A DNA stretch of 64,000 nucleotides from Sphingopyxis sp. H050 (GCF_001468265.1 NZ_LNRZ01000009.1:124001-188000); one strand, 5' to 3'. Shown: positions 34,640-43,985, counted from the stretch's first letter. The notes: generated by a model not told the origin, from the sequence alone. Program-made: numbers and translations.

Positions 34640-35635
34640 ATGACAACCTCCACTACCCGACCCGCCAGCGACTATCCGCCCGGCGGCGATGCCTTTCGCC
34701 ATCGCCACCTGATCGGCATCGCCCAGCTCACACCGTGGGAGATTTCCTACGTCCTCGACGCCGCCGAGGAATGGGTCGATATGAACCGCAGCGGCGCGGC
34801 AAAGCACGACGACCGGCTTGCGGGCCTCACCATCATCAACGCCTTTTTCGAGAATTCGACACGCACTTTGCTGTCGTTCGAAATCGCGGGCAAGCGGCTC
34901 GGCGCCGACGTCGTCAACATGCACGCCGCGCAATCGAGCGTGAAGAAGGGCGAGACGCTGATCGACACCGCGATGACGCTGAACGCGATGCGCGCCGACG
35001 CGATCGTCATCCGCCATGCGAGTTCGGGCGCGGTCCAGCTGATCGCCGACAAGGTCGACTGCCCCGTCCTCAACGCGGGCGACGGTCGCCACGAACATCC
35101 GACGCAGGCGCTGCTCGACGCGCTGACCATCCGCCGCCGCCTCGGCAAGGTCGAGGGGCTGACCATCGCGATCTGCGGCGACGTGCTGCACAGCCGCGTC
35201 GCCCGCTCGAACATCCTCGCGCTCACCCTGCTCGGCAACGAGGTGCGCGTCGTCGCGCCGCCGACGCTGACCCCGCCCGCGATCGACCGCATGCATGTGA
35301 CGACCTTCACCGACATGGACGAGGGGCTGAAAGACGCCGACGTCGTGATGATGCTCCGCCTGCAGAACGAGCGCATGGACGGCGCCTATCTGCCCAGCGC
35401 GCGCGAATATCACGCGCTCTATGGCCTCACGCCAAAGCGCCTCGAAAAAGCGAAGCCCGATGCGATCGTCATGCACCCCGGTCCCATGAACCGCGGGGTC
35501 GAGATCGACAGCAGCATCGCCGACCACCCCACCCGCTCGACGATCACCGAACAGGTCGAAATGGGCGTCGCGGTGCGCATGGCCTGTCTCGACATATTGA
35601 CCCGCCGCAAGCGGGGGGTCGTCGGATGGAACTGA
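34640..35635 (+). CDS. pyrB: Aspartate carbamoyltransferase catalytic subunit
   Basis: The 331-residue enzyme makes N-carbamoyl-L-aspartate, the second step of pyrimidine synthesis. The carbamoyl-phosphate loop is [37 protein letters not shown] and [16 protein letters not shown] are also characteristic. No pyrI is present. Instead the stop lies inside the start of a dihydroorotase-like gene (10-bp overlap), as in organisms where ATCase is built from PyrB and a non-catalytic PyrC homologue. Confidence 0.97.
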   Translation: MTTSTTRPASDYPPGGDAFRHRHLIGIAQLTPWEISYVLDAAEEWVDMNRSGAAKHDDRLAGLTIINAFFENSTRTLLSFEIAGKRLGADVVNMHAAQSSVKKGETLIDTAMTLNAMRADAIVIRHASSGAVQLIADKVDCPVLNAGDGRHEHPTQALLDALTIRRRLGKVEGLTIAICGDVLHSRVARSNILALTLLGNEVRVVAPPTLTPPAIDRMHVTTFTDMDEGLKDADVVMMLRLQNERMDGAYLPSAREYHALYGLTPKRLEKAKPDAIVMHPGPMNRGVEIDSSIADHPTRSTITEQVEMGVAVRMACLDILTRRKRGVVGWN

Positions 35636-36849
35636 AACCGCTCCACATCGTCGGCGCCCTGCTCATCGACGGCGACACCCCGCGACCCGGCAGCCTGCTG
35701 ATCGTCGATGGCCGCATCGCCGCGATCGATCCGACCGAGCTTCCCGACGGCACCGAAACCGTCGACGCCAAGGGCCAGTGGCTCGCCCCCGGCATCATCG
35801 ACCTCGGCGTCTTCGCAACCGACAAGCCCGCCTTTCACTTCGGCGGCATCACGCGCGCGGCTTTGATGCCCGACAACGGCCCGCTCGACGGCGCCGGGCT
35901 CGTCGAACGCGCCGCGAAAGCCGGCAAGCCCGATCTATGGGTCCACCCCCTCGCCGCCGCCACCAAAGGCCTCGCGGGCAAGGAACTCGCCGAAATCGGC
36001 CTGATGAAACAGGCGGGCGCGCGCGCCATCGCAACCGGCCGCGGCCGCATCGCCGACGCAGGCGTCATGCGCCGCGTGCTGAGCTACGCCGCCTCGCTCG
36101 GCCTCGTCACGATCATCCATGCCGAGGACGAGGGCCTCACCGCAGGCGCGGTCGCCACCGACGGCGAGATGGCGACGCGCCTCGGCCTCCCCTCCGCCCC
36201 GGCGATCGCCGAGGCGATGGCGATCGCGCGCGACCTCGCGCTCGTCGAGGAAACCGGCGCGCCCGTGCATTTCCGCCAGGTCACGACCGCGCGCGGGCTC
36301 GACCTGATCCGCGCCGCCAAGGCCAAGGGGCTGCCCGTCCTCTGCGGCATCACCCCCGCGCATCTCTTCCTGTCGGACACTGCGATCGGCGATTTCCGCA
36401 CCTTCGCGCGCCTCTCACCGCCGCTGCGCAGCGAGGACGACCGCCACGCGTGCCTCGCCGCGATCGCCGACGGCACGATCGACATCCTGTCCTCGGGCCA
36501 CGATCCACGCGGTCCCGAGGACAAGCGCCTGCCCTTTGCCGAGGCGCAGCCCGGCATGGCGGGCGCCGAAACCCTGCTCGCGATGGGTCTCCAGCTCGTC
36601 CGCGACGGCCATGTCACCCCCGCCCGCCTCTTCGACCTGCTCGCAGGCACGCCCGCCGCCCTGCTCGGCGTCGACGCCGGAAAGCTGGCGGTCGGCAAGG
36701 AAGCCGACCTGATCCTGGTCGATGCCGATGCCCCGTGGCAGGTCGACGCCAAGAAAATGGCCGCCTACGCGGGCAACACCCCCTTCGACGGCATGCCCGT
36801 CCAGGGCCGCGCGACGGCTGTGTGGAAGGGCGGCTCGCGGATTCGGTGA
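35626..36849 (+). CDS. pyrC': Dihydroorotase homologue, probably non-catalytic (PyrC' / PyrX type)
   Basis: The 407-residue amidohydrolase-fold protein aligns with type I dihydroorotases, but the metal ligands are lost. The usual DxHxH reads [10 protein letters not shown], the second-site His region reads [11 protein letters not shown], and the catalytic Asp-His motif near the end reads [26 protein letters not shown] and [10 protein letters not shown] remain. In Pseudomonas such inactive homologues pair with PyrB and are needed for ATCase assembly, which fits the 10-bp overlap with pyrB. An active pyrC should exist elsewhere in the genome. Confidence 0.85.
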   Translation: MELKPLHIVGALLIDGDTPRPGSLLIVDGRIAAIDPTELPDGTETVDAKGQWLAPGIIDLGVFATDKPAFHFGGITRAALMPDNGPLDGAGLVERAAKAGKPDLWVHPLAAATKGLAGKELAEIGLMKQAGARAIATGRGRIADAGVMRRVLSYAASLGLVTIIHAEDEGLTAGAVATDGEMATRLGLPSAPAIAEAMAIARDLALVEETGAPVHFRQVTTARGLDLIRAAKAKGLPVLCGITPAHLFLSDTAIGDFRTFARLSPPLRSEDDRHACLAAIADGTIDILSSGHDPRGPEDKRLPFAEAQPGMAGAETLLAMGLQLVRDGHVTPARLFDLLAGTPAALLGVDAGKLAVGKEADLILVDADAPWQVDAKKMAAYAGNTPFDGMPVQGRATAVWKGGSRIR

Positions 36850-36896
36850 CGAGGATGAGCGTCAGTTTTGGGGTGGGGAGCGGTCGTTAAATTCTC

Positions 36897-36999
36897 GTCA
36901 TGCTGAACTTGTTTCAGCATCCATGGTCTGAGCTCGAATGAAATGCCGCGCCGAAGGAAACGGCAGACCATGGATCCTGAAACAAGTTCAGGATGACGA
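36897..36999. repeat. Long inverted repeat downstream of pyrC'
   Basis: GTCATGCTGAACTTGTTTCA (36897-) and TGAAACAAGTTCAGGATGAC (-36999) are about 34-bp imperfect arms, including CCATGGTCTG/CAGACCATGG. A palindromic intergenic element; no gene. Confidence 0.75.
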
Positions 37000-37044
37000 A
37001 GCTATAAATGTCGTGTTCCGGTCGATTCCGGTCACCTCTCTTTT

Positions 37045-37165
37045 CCGTTCGTGTCGAGCGAAGTCGAGACACCCATCGACCTTGCGCCACGCCGAGGGGC
37101 ATCTCGACTTCCGGCGCAGCCGGAAGTTTATCCTGAGCGCCCACCAAGGCAGTCGAAGGGCTCGA
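37045..37165. repeat. Mosaic of GTCGAGCGAAGTCGAGAC-type repeats
   Basis: GTTCGTGTCGAGCGAAGTCG at 37046 is answered by ATCTCGACTTCCGGCGCAGC at 37100 and a third partial copy ending TCGATGCGAACGG at 37153-37165. These fill the gap between the inverted repeat at 36897 and the terminator at 37217; no gene is seen. Confidence 0.6.
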
Positions 37166-37216
37166 TGCGAACGGCGGTAGGTTAGGCAGCTTTCGGCCGT
37201 TTCCAGCCGAAACTCC

Positions 37217-37440
37217 GCCCCCGCCAAAAAAGAAGCCCGCCGGAGAACCGGCGGACTTCGAGAAACAGGGTGCTTATGGTGGACCACCCTGTGCTTGGGT
37301 CGCACGCGGGGAATGGCCGATTCGGCGCGGCATTGCGCTACCCGTTCGGGTAGCATAGGTGAATTTTTCGTCGCATCCGGCCTTGGCAGCACGGGTTTTG
37401 CTCCTCTAACAACAGGATAGCTGCCTTTCCTTTCGACCAG
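37217..37440 (-). ncRNA. Candidate small RNA ending in a strong intrinsic terminator
   Basis: On the minus strand, GTCCGCCGG-TTCT-CCGGCGGGC followed by TTCTTTTTTGG (37262-37217) is a convincing terminator, but no minus-strand gene lies upstream. The 180 bp before it form two further hairpins: CTACCCGAACGGGTAG (37354-37339) and CAGGGTGG-TCCA-CCATAAGCACCCTG (37292-37267). This arrangement suits a small RNA divergent from the LuxR-type gene. The 5' end and promoter are not clear; TATCCT near 37420 is only a weak -10. Confidence 0.4.
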
Positions 37441-37449
37441 GGGATATGC

Positions 37450-38619
37450 GTGCCGACCGATCCCGTTCCTGCCCTGTCCCCTGCGCCCGACACGTCGGCC
37501 GAATGGGACGTGCTCAATGACCTGATTGGGCAAATCTACGAGACGGTGCTGCATCCCGAACGCTGGAACGAAACGCTCGGCAACATCACCGCCGCGCTGG
37601 GGCCGCTTCGCTGGGAATCCTCCTTCATCCTGTGGGAGGGCAACAGTCCGCCCCGCGCGCGCTTCGTAGCCGCCTCGGGCCTCGCGGCGGGGCTGCAGGA
37701 AATCTACACCGGCGTCTATGCGGGCAACCACCCCTGGTCGCGCAAGTTCATGCGCTATGCGAACGGCAGCGTCGTCGACAGCTACGACATCATGGCCCGC
37801 GACGAGTTCTGGGAAACCGAATTCTTCCGCAATTTCCTGAAACCCTATGGCATCGACCGGCTTGTCGGCGTGCTGCTCGACCGGCGCGGCGGCGAGCGGC
37901 TGGGGTTGATGATGCCCGGTCCCGGCGACCGCGACACCGAAGGCCTGAAGCGCGGGCTCCGCGTCCTCGCTCCGCATATCCAGCGCGCCCTCCGCCTCAG
38001 CGACCGCATCGCCGCGCTCGAGCTCGCCGCGGGCGCTGCCCGTAGCGCCGCCGACGCCGCGCCTTTCGCGATCTTCAGCCTCGACGACCAGTGCGGCATC
38101 CTCGCCGCGAACAACCGCGCCGCGCGGTACGAGGAGGCAGGCTTCGTCCGCTTCGCCGGCGATCGCCTGACCTTCACCCATGCCGCGAGCCAGAAGAAGC
38201 TGGTCGATCTGGCCCGCGGCATCGATGCCGCGGGCATCGCCTTTCAGGCGGTCAACGCCGCCGGCGTCGAATGCCCCGTCCTCGCCGCGCGCATCCCGCG
38301 CCAGACCGCGCCCCAGATCGGCGGCATCGCGCTCGGCGCATCGCTGATCGTGACGATGGGCAGCGCCGTCGGCGAGACCCCGGTGGTCGAGATCGACCGC
38401 GTCGCGCAATGGTACGGGCTGACCCCGACCGAGGCGCGCCTCGCGGTCTGGCTCGCAGGCGGCAAGTCGCTGCAGGACTATGCCGCGCTCCGCGCCGTCA
38501 GTCTCAACGCCGCGCGCTTCATCCTGAAAGGCATCTTCCGCAAGACCGGCGCAACCAGCCAGGCGCAGCTCGTCGCCATCCTCGCGCGGCTGCCGAGCCT
38601 CCACGATGGAGGCAAATGA
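37450..38619 (+). CDS. LuxR-family transcriptional regulator
   Basis: The 389-residue protein starts with GTG behind AGGGGAT. Residues 1-300 form a sensor region with a coil (LRLSDRIAALELAAGAARSA) and a PAS-like segment (FAIFSLDDQCGILAANNRAA). The C-terminus is a LuxR-type helix-turn-helix: YGLTPTEARLAVWLAGGKSL with SLNAARFILKGIFRKTGATS. No adjacent target gene is obvious; the secreted protein downstream and the putative antisense-strand RNA upstream are candidates. Confidence 0.88.
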   Translation: MPTDPVPALSPAPDTSAEWDVLNDLIGQIYETVLHPERWNETLGNITAALGPLRWESSFILWEGNSPPRARFVAASGLAAGLQEIYTGVYAGNHPWSRKFMRYANGSVVDSYDIMARDEFWETEFFRNFLKPYGIDRLVGVLLDRRGGERLGLMMPGPGDRDTEGLKRGLRVLAPHIQRALRLSDRIAALELAAGAARSAADAAPFAIFSLDDQCGILAANNRAARYEEAGFVRFAGDRLTFTHAASQKKLVDLARGIDAAGIAFQAVNAAGVECPVLAARIPRQTAPQIGGIALGASLIVTMGSAVGETPVVEIDRVAQWYGLTPTEARLAVWLAGGKSLQDYAALRAVSLNAARFILKGIFRKTGATSQAQLVAILARLPSLHDGGK

Positions 38620-38677
38620 TCTTTCCGGGACGGATAGGAGTCGCTAAGCTCCGGTTTCCACAGAAGGAAACCGGCCG

Positions 38678-39508
38678 ATGCTCTCCCCCCGCCTGTTGCT
38701 CGCCGCCGCCGCGCTGGTCGCCTCGACGCCGGCCGCAATGGCCCAGCCCGCGCCCGACCCCACGATTCATTCGCCCGATGACATCATCGTCGAGGGCGAG
38801 CGGCTGACGCGCGAGGAGGCGAAAAAGCGCGCCAGCGCCTTCGTCCGTACGCTCGGCGTCGCGCCGGGCATTTATGCCCAGGACAGCGTCGCGCGCTGGA
38901 AGATCAAGCTCTGCCCGCGCGCGCTCGGACTCTCGGACGAGCATGCCGCGCTCGTCGAAGGCTGGTTCCGCGATACCGCGCGCGGCGCCGGTGCGCCGGT
39001 CGCCAATGGCAAGTGCGACACCAACGTGCTCCTCCTCTTCGTCGACGACGGAGCGAATTTCATCAAATTGTTCAAGACGCGCTATCCCGGCCAGTTCGCC
39101 GACATGAGCGGGCCGGACATCCGCGACCTCGTCGAACTCGAAAAACCGGTGCGCTGGTGGTATTCGGTCCGCCGCACGGGCGGAGGGCTCAGCCTGATCG
39201 GGCCGCAGACCCTCCGCAGCATCGAGGGCGCGACGATCGTCATCGACGTCAACGATGCCGAGGGCGCGACCCTGCGCGCGGTGACCGACTATGCCGCCTT
39301 CGTCGCGCTGAGCGGCATCCGCATCCGCGCCGAAGCGCAGCCGCAGTCGATCCTCGGCCTGTTCGACGACCGCCAGGGCAGGCGCGAACTCACCCCATGG
39401 GACAAGCGCTTCCTGACCGAGCTTTACGCGATGCCGCACGAGCGCAAGGGGCGCTACCAGCGCGGCAGGCTCGTCGGCGCGCTGGTGAAGGCGGACGACG
39501 CGAAGTAG
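38678..39508 (+). CDS. Secreted protein of unknown function
   Basis: The 276-residue protein has a signal peptide (LLLAAAALVASTPAAMAQ) and the segment DDIIVEGERLTREEAKKRAS, a common N-terminal pattern in sphingomonad periplasmic proteins. The core shows ANGKCDTNVLLLFVDDGANF and RWWYSVRRTGGG. Two Cys (LCPRALG, KCDTN) may form a disulfide. The function is unknown. It lies 58 bp behind the LuxR gene and may be co-transcribed. Confidence 0.75.
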   Translation: MLSPRLLLAAAALVASTPAAMAQPAPDPTIHSPDDIIVEGERLTREEAKKRASAFVRTLGVAPGIYAQDSVARWKIKLCPRALGLSDEHAALVEGWFRDTARGAGAPVANGKCDTNVLLLFVDDGANFIKLFKTRYPGQFADMSGPDIRDLVELEKPVRWWYSVRRTGGGLSLIGPQTLRSIEGATIVIDVNDAEGATLRAVTDYAAFVALSGIRIRAEAQPQSILGLFDDRQGRRELTPWDKRFLTELYAMPHERKGRYQRGRLVGALVKADDAK

Positions 39509-39547
39509 CGACGGAGTCGGCGCGGGGAGCGGACGCCGCGAGTCTGA

Positions 39548-39583
39548 AAAACGAGAAAGGGCGCGGCTCTGGTAGCCGCGCCC
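39548..39583 (-). terminator. Intrinsic terminator downstream of the SPOR lipoprotein gene
   Basis: On the minus strand GGGCGCGGCT-ACCAG-AGCCGCGCCC is followed by TTTCTCGTTTTT, 40 bp after the stop of the SPOR gene. Confidence 0.75.
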
Positions 39584-39622
39584 CTCCCCTATCCTCCCCT
39601 GCGGGAGGCCCCCAATCTTGTC

Positions 39623-41062
39623 TCAGCGCGACGCCAGGCGCACCGGCTTGCCCGGCTTCGACGCCGACGCCCACTGGATCGTCTCGCCGCCGCCCATCTG
39701 GCGGATGAAGCAGGTCTGGCCCTTGGCCTTCAGCTCGCCGCACAGTTTCGATGCGTCGGCGCGCGTCGCCAGGCCGTTGACGGTCAGGCGATAGAAGGTG
39801 CGACCGTTTACGACCGCCGAATGGCTCGACGCCGGGTAGCTGGCGAGCACGGCGCTCTTTTTCTTCAGCGTACCCCATTTTTCCTTGGCGATGCCCAGGC
39901 TGTCATAGGCGCCGAGCTGCACGGCCCAGCCGGTCGGCTTCTTGGCGTCGAACGCCATCGCCTTGGGCAGGATCTTCGTGGCCAGCTCCAGCGCCTGCTT
40001 CTGCGCCGGGCGGACGGTTTCGGCGCGCTCGCCCGACACGCGCGGCGCGGCGCGATAGGGTTTGGCGTCGGCCATGATGACGTCCGCCGGCTTCGACGCA
40101 GCCTTCGGCTGCGGCAGGTCGGTCACCGGCACGACACCATTCTCGTCGCGCTGCGGCATCGGCAGTTCGACGGTGCGGATCGGACTCGGCGTTGCCGAGG
40201 CGAGAACCGCGGCGGGCTTTTCTTCCGCGGGCGGCGGCGGGGCATAGGCCTCGACCGGCGCCGGATCGGCGCTGGCAAGCTGCATGGGCGCCTCGGCCGC
40301 GGCGAGCTGCGTGTCGCCGAAATTGCTGAGCGCCAGGCGCACCGGCATGCCCGCGTCCTCGCGCGCGGTCGTGCCGATCAGGCTTGCGACGCGCAGGCGC
40401 GAATCGGGCTGTTCGGCCAGCTTCGACCATTCGGCCATGCGCGATTCGATCTTCGCAGCCGACAAATCCTGCGATGCAAGCACGCGGGCCTGCGCCCAGC
40501 GGCCCGACAGCGCGAAGGCGAGCGCGAGATTCTGGCGCGTGCGCGCATCGGCGCCCGGCTGGCGCGCCGCCTCGGTCAGCACATAGATCGACGAATTGGT
40601 GTCGCCGGCCAGCGCCAGCGCCAGACCCAGGTCCGACGCCGGAATGACGTCGAAATTGCGCTTCAGCAGGTCGAGCGCTTCGGCGTTCTTGCCCTGGCCG
40701 ATCTGCGCCAGCGTCAGCGCGATAATCGTGTTGCTGTCCTTTGCGCCGAGTTCGATCGCCTCGCCGAGCGCGCTCGATGCCGAGGCGAAGCGGCCGTCGT
40801 TCAGATAGGCCTGACCCAGCAGCGCGCGATAGCCGGCGTCGCGCGGCGAACCGGCAACCGCGGCTTCGGCCAGACCGACCGCCTTGCTGACCTTGCCTTC
40901 TTCCAGCGCGATGCGCGCCTTGTCGGCGGCCTTGGCGGCCGTTGCGGGGACGCCGGCGGCATCCGACGGCGCGTTCGCCATCTGGCCCATGCCGCTGCAC
41001 CCGGTGGCCGCGGTCAGGACGAAGCCCGAAACGGCCAGTTTCATCAGCATCTTGCGGTTCAT
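39623..41062 (-). CDS. Lipoprotein with TPR-like repeats and C-terminal SPOR domain
   Basis: The 479-residue protein has a lipoprotein signal (MLMKLAVSGFVLTAATGC with Cys22 as likely lipid anchor), then TPR-like helices (~45-200), a disordered Pro/Ala stretch (~245-350) and a SPOR domain at the end (GWAVQLGAYDSLGIAKEKWG and FYRLTVNGLATRADASKLCG). SPOR domains bind denuded glycan strands at division sites, so this is a cell-envelope/division protein. It is the third gene of the parA-RHH-SPOR unit. Confidence 0.88.
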   Translation of the reverse strand: MNRKMLMKLAVSGFVLTAATGCSGMGQMANAPSDAAGVPATAAKAADKARIALEEGKVSKAVGLAEAAVAGSPRDAGYRALLGQAYLNDGRFASASSALGEAIELGAKDSNTIIALTLAQIGQGKNAEALDLLKRNFDVIPASDLGLALALAGDTNSSIYVLTEAARQPGADARTRQNLALAFALSGRWAQARVLASQDLSAAKIESRMAEWSKLAEQPDSRLRVASLIGTTAREDAGMPVRLALSNFGDTQLAAAEAPMQLASADPAPVEAYAPPPPAEEKPAAVLASATPSPIRTVELPMPQRDENGVVPVTDLPQPKAASKPADVIMADAKPYRAAPRVSGERAETVRPAQKQALELATKILPKAMAFDAKKPTGWAVQLGAYDSLGIAKEKWGTLKKKSAVLASYPASSHSAVVNGRTFYRLTVNGLATRADASKLCGELKAKGQTCFIRQMGGGETIQWASASKPGKPVRLASR

Positions 41063-41082
41063 GTCAGGTCCCCCTTTTATCT

Positions 41083-41766
41083 TCAGCGTCGCGTCTGACG
41101 CGACGGACGGGCGGCCGGCAGGCGGCTCGCCATCGCGTCGATCTCGGGCAGCGACGACAGATATTCGTCGAGCAGGTCGGTCAGGATCACCTGCGAAGAG
41201 CGGTTGGTCACCGCGCTCGCAAGGCGCAGGCGCAGGTGGCGCTCCGCGTCGAGGCGCAGCGTGAAGGCCGCCTTTTCGCGGGCGCGCAGCGCACGCGGTT
41301 CGCGCTCCTTCTTCGGTGCCGGACGCGCTTCGACCTTACGGGCAACGGCGGCGACGCGATCGACCAGCGATTCCTGCTGGCGGACGATCTCGGGGATCGG
41401 CGCCTCGAAAGCCGGTGCGTCGAAATCTTGGGCGCCGTAATCGCCGCCGAGCAGATCGACCGGGGCATGGTTCGTTGCATCATAGCCGGCATCGAGGCCC
41501 GCTTCGTCGACCGCCTGCTCAGCCTGTTCGTTATGTGCCAGCACCGAACCGGCGAGGATCGGCTTCAGGTCGACGAGCGTCGCCGGTTCCGACTGGTCGG
41601 GATCGACGTCGTAGCCCATGTCGTTCCAGCCGAGGTCGTCATAGCCGCCGCTGTTGAGCGGCGCGGGGCCGCTGCCGAGCGGCGCGCGGCGCATCGCGGG
41701 ACGCGCACCGCCCTTGCGGGCCAGAAGTCCTGCGCTCAGCGAAGCGAGGGGTTTGGGTTCGCCCAT
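41083..41766 (-). CDS. Ribbon-helix-helix-like DNA-binding partner of ParA
   Basis: The 227-residue protein has a disordered N-terminal two thirds with acidic patches (GYDDLGWNDMGYDVDPDQSE). Its C-terminal part shows AAFTLRLDAERHLRLRLASA and VTNRSSQVILTDLLDEYLSS, a strand plus two helices as in ribbon-helix-helix proteins such as ParG. It lies 17 bp behind the ParA gene, so the two probably form a partition-like pair. A longer frame overlapping parA is rejected. Confidence 0.7.
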   Translation of the reverse strand: MGEPKPLASLSAGLLARKGGARPAMRRAPLGSGPAPLNSGGYDDLGWNDMGYDVDPDQSEPATLVDLKPILAGSVLAHNEQAEQAVDEAGLDAGYDATNHAPVDLLGGDYGAQDFDAPAFEAPIPEIVRQQESLVDRVAAVARKVEARPAPKKEREPRALRAREKAAFTLRLDAERHLRLRLASAVTNRSSQVILTDLLDEYLSSLPEIDAMASRLPAARPSRQTRR

Positions 41767-41783
41767 GGTGTCCGCTCCCCCGT

Positions 41784-42506
41784 TCACTGGCCAGCGATGC
41801 GGCGGCCGAAGCCACCACCCATCGGGCGAACGGTGCCGTAACCCGGCTGCGGCGGAACCGGCGAGCTGAACACGGTGCGGCGGAAATTCTTCTCGAGCCG
41901 GTCGTTCATATAGGTCCAGAGCTGGCGGATTTCTTCGGCCGATCGGCCGTTGGGATCGACTTCCATCACCGTGCGGCCGTCGATCATCGACGCGGCATAA
42001 TCGGTGCGGTGGTGCAGCGTGACGGGGGCCACGGTGCCATGCTGCGACAGCGCGACCGCGGCCTCGCTGGTGATCTTGGCTTTGGGGGTCGCGGCGTTGA
42101 CGACGAACACCAGCGGCTTGCCCGCGCGTTCGCACAGGTCGACGGTGGCGCCGACGGCGCGCAGGTCGTGCGGGCTCGGACGCGTCGGAACGACGATCAG
42201 CTCGGCGACCGAGATCACGCTCTGGATCGCCATGGTGATCGCCGGCGGCGTGTCGATGACGGCCAGCTTGAAGCCCTGCTGGCGCAGGATTTCCAGGTCG
42301 GAGGCCAGCCGCGCAACGGTCGTCTGCGCAAAGGCTGGAAGGTCCGTCTCGCGCTCGTTCCACCAGTCGGCGAGCGAGCCCTGCGGATCGATATCGATCA
42401 GGACGACGGGTCCTGCCCCGGCAAGCTGCGCCTGCACCGCAAGATGACCCGACAAGGTGGTTTTACCCGACCCGCCCTTTTGTGAAGCCAATGCCAAAAC
42501 GCGCAC
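41784..42506 (-). CDS. ParA/MinD-family ATPase
   Basis: The 240-residue protein has the deviant Walker A LASQKGGSGKTTLSGHLAVQ, Walker B LAVIDTPPAI and VVLIDIDPQGSLADWW. It starts with GTG behind GAGGGGGATAG. It lacks an N-terminal HTH, so it resembles small ParA proteins that work with a ribbon-helix-helix partner rather than the chromosomal ParA beside parB. Coupled genes encode such a partner and a SPOR lipoprotein, which suggests positioning of an envelope or division component. Confidence 0.9.
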   Translation of the reverse strand: MRVLALASQKGGSGKTTLSGHLAVQAQLAGAGPVVLIDIDPQGSLADWWNERETDLPAFAQTTVARLASDLEILRQQGFKLAVIDTPPAITMAIQSVISVAELIVVPTRPSPHDLRAVGATVDLCERAGKPLVFVVNAATPKAKITSEAAVALSQHGTVAPVTLHHRTDYAASMIDGRTVMEVDPNGRSAEEIRQLWTYMNDRLEKNFRRTVFSSPVPPQPGYGTVRPMGGGFGRRIAGQ

Positions 42507-42612
42507 TGCTATCCCCCTCGGAAGTCCAAAAATCGGGGAAGGGATGCCATGCGGGACGCTAAAATTGAGTTAACGATGATAAAAAGAAGGTGAACGACCT
42601 GCTCGCTCTTAT

Positions 42613-42695
42613 GGTAAACACACCGTTAGCAATCTTCTGTACCAAGCCGGCACGGAATCGGTTTACCCGCAGAAGGTTGCTAACGCGCTGTTAGC
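42613..42695. promoter_or_regulatory. Nested inverted repeats in the divergent parA / Sel1-SPOR promoter region
   Basis: GTTAGCAATCTTCTG (42625-42639) pairs with CAGAAGGTTGCTAAC (42670-42684) with one mismatch. GGTAAAC (42613) pairs with GTTTACC (42661), and GCTAAC (42679) with GTTAGC (42690). The overlapping pairs cannot all form at once, so alternative structures or several operator sites are likely. Confidence 0.45.
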
Positions 42696-42776
42696 CATTG
42701 CACACTACATCGCGTCCCGGGGACTGCGGCTGCACGGATTGGAACCGACGGGCAGCGTAAGTCATTGGAGAATCAC

Positions 42777-43985
42777 ATGCGCCCATTCCGCACCATCGCC
42801 GCTTTCGCGCTGCCGATCGCCGCCGCCCTGTCATTCGCGGCGCCCGCGCACGCCGACGTCAAGGACGGCGTCGATGCCTGGGAAGCCGGCGATTACCAGA
42901 AGGCGGTGGCCGAATGGCGCCCGCTCGCGGTCGCGGGCGATCCCGATGCGCAATTCAACCTGGGGCAGGCGTACAAGCTCGGCCGCGGCGTCCCGTCGGA
43001 CCTGATGCAGGCCGAAAGCTGGTATCGCCGCGCCGCCAAACAGGGCCATCTCCAGGCCGAGGACAATCTCGGCCTGATCCTCTTCACCGCGAACAAGCGC
43101 GCCGAAGCCATGCCCTATATCCTCGCCTCGGCGGGCCGCGGCGAGCCGCGCGCCCAATATGTCCTCGGCACCGCGCACTTCAACGGCGACTTCGCCGACA
43201 AGGACTGGCCGCGCGCCTATGCGCTCACCAAGCGCGCCAGCGATGCCGGGCTCGAGATCGCCTCGGCGCGCCTCGCGCAGCTCGACCGGCTGATCCCGCT
43301 CGAACAGCGGCAAGCGGGGCTCGCCATGCTGCCCCAGATGGAAAGGGACGAGGGCCGTGCCCGTCTCGCCGCGGTCAACGCCGCCGCGCCCGAGCCCGCC
43401 AAGCCCGCGCCGTCGGCGATCAAGACCGCCAGCGTGCCGCCCTCGGCGCCCGGCGCCAGCTATACCCCGCCGCCGGTGATCAAGCCCGCGCCGGCCCCGG
43501 TCGCACCGAAACCGCAAAAGCCCGCCGCGATCGCCGCCGCCAGCGCCGCTGCCGAGGCGACCGCCGCCGCCGACGCCACCGTCGCCGCCGCTGCGGTCGG
43601 GAAGCCCGGCACCAGCTACGCCCCGCCGCCCGAAAGCAGCGCGCCGCCGGCGAAGAAGCCCGCGCCCGCACCGGTCAAGCCCAAGCCGCCCGTCGACGCC
43701 AGGCCCATCAAGGTCGCCGAAACGCCCGTGCCTGCGGACACGATAACCGGCACCAGCCCCTGGCGCGCCCAGTTCGGCGCCTTCGGCGTCGAGGCGAACG
43801 CCCGCGGCCTCTGGGCCTCGCTCGCCAAAAAATATCCCGCCGTCGCGGCGCGCCAGCCCGATTACGTCAAGGCGGGTACTGTCACGCGCCTTCAGACCGG
43901 CGGCTTTGCGAACAAGGGCCAGGCCGAAAACCTCTGCGCCACCGTCCGCAAGGGTGGTCAGGCGTGCATGGTGGTGGCGAAGTAG
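42777..43985 (+). CDS. Secreted Sel1/TPR-repeat protein with C-terminal SPOR domain
   Basis: The 402-residue protein has a signal peptide (FRTIAAFALPIAAALSFAAP), Sel1-like repeats (DAQFNLGQAYKLGRGVPSDL, AAKQGHLQAEDNLGLILFTA), a long Pro/Ala/Lys linker (~215-325) and a SPOR domain (SPWRAQFGAFGVEANARGLW to the end). The ATG at 42777 follows TTGGAG. It is divergent from parA, giving two SPOR proteins on either side of a ParA pair. A role in peptidoglycan binding at the division site is inferred from the domain. Confidence 0.88.
   Translation: MRPFRTIAAFALPIAAALSFAAPAHADVKDGVDAWEAGDYQKAVAEWRPLAVAGDPDAQFNLGQAYKLGRGVPSDLMQAESWYRRAAKQGHLQAEDNLGLILFTANKRAEAMPYILASAGRGEPRAQYVLGTAHFNGDFADKDWPRAYALTKRASDAGLEIASARLAQLDRLIPLEQRQAGLAMLPQMERDEGRARLAAVNAAAPEPAKPAPSAIKTASVPPSAPGASYTPPPVIKPAPAPVAPKPQKPAAIAAASAAAEATAAADATVAAAAVGKPGTSYAPPPESSAPPAKKPAPAPVKPKPPVDARPIKVAETPVPADTITGTSPWRAQFGAFGVEANARGLWASLAKKYPAVAARQPDYVKAGTVTRLQTGGFANKGQAENLCATVRKGGQACMVVAK

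Noticed and set aside
35626..36849. Plain annotation as active dihydroorotase
   Set aside because: The DxHxH motif, the second His and the catalytic Asp region are all missing.
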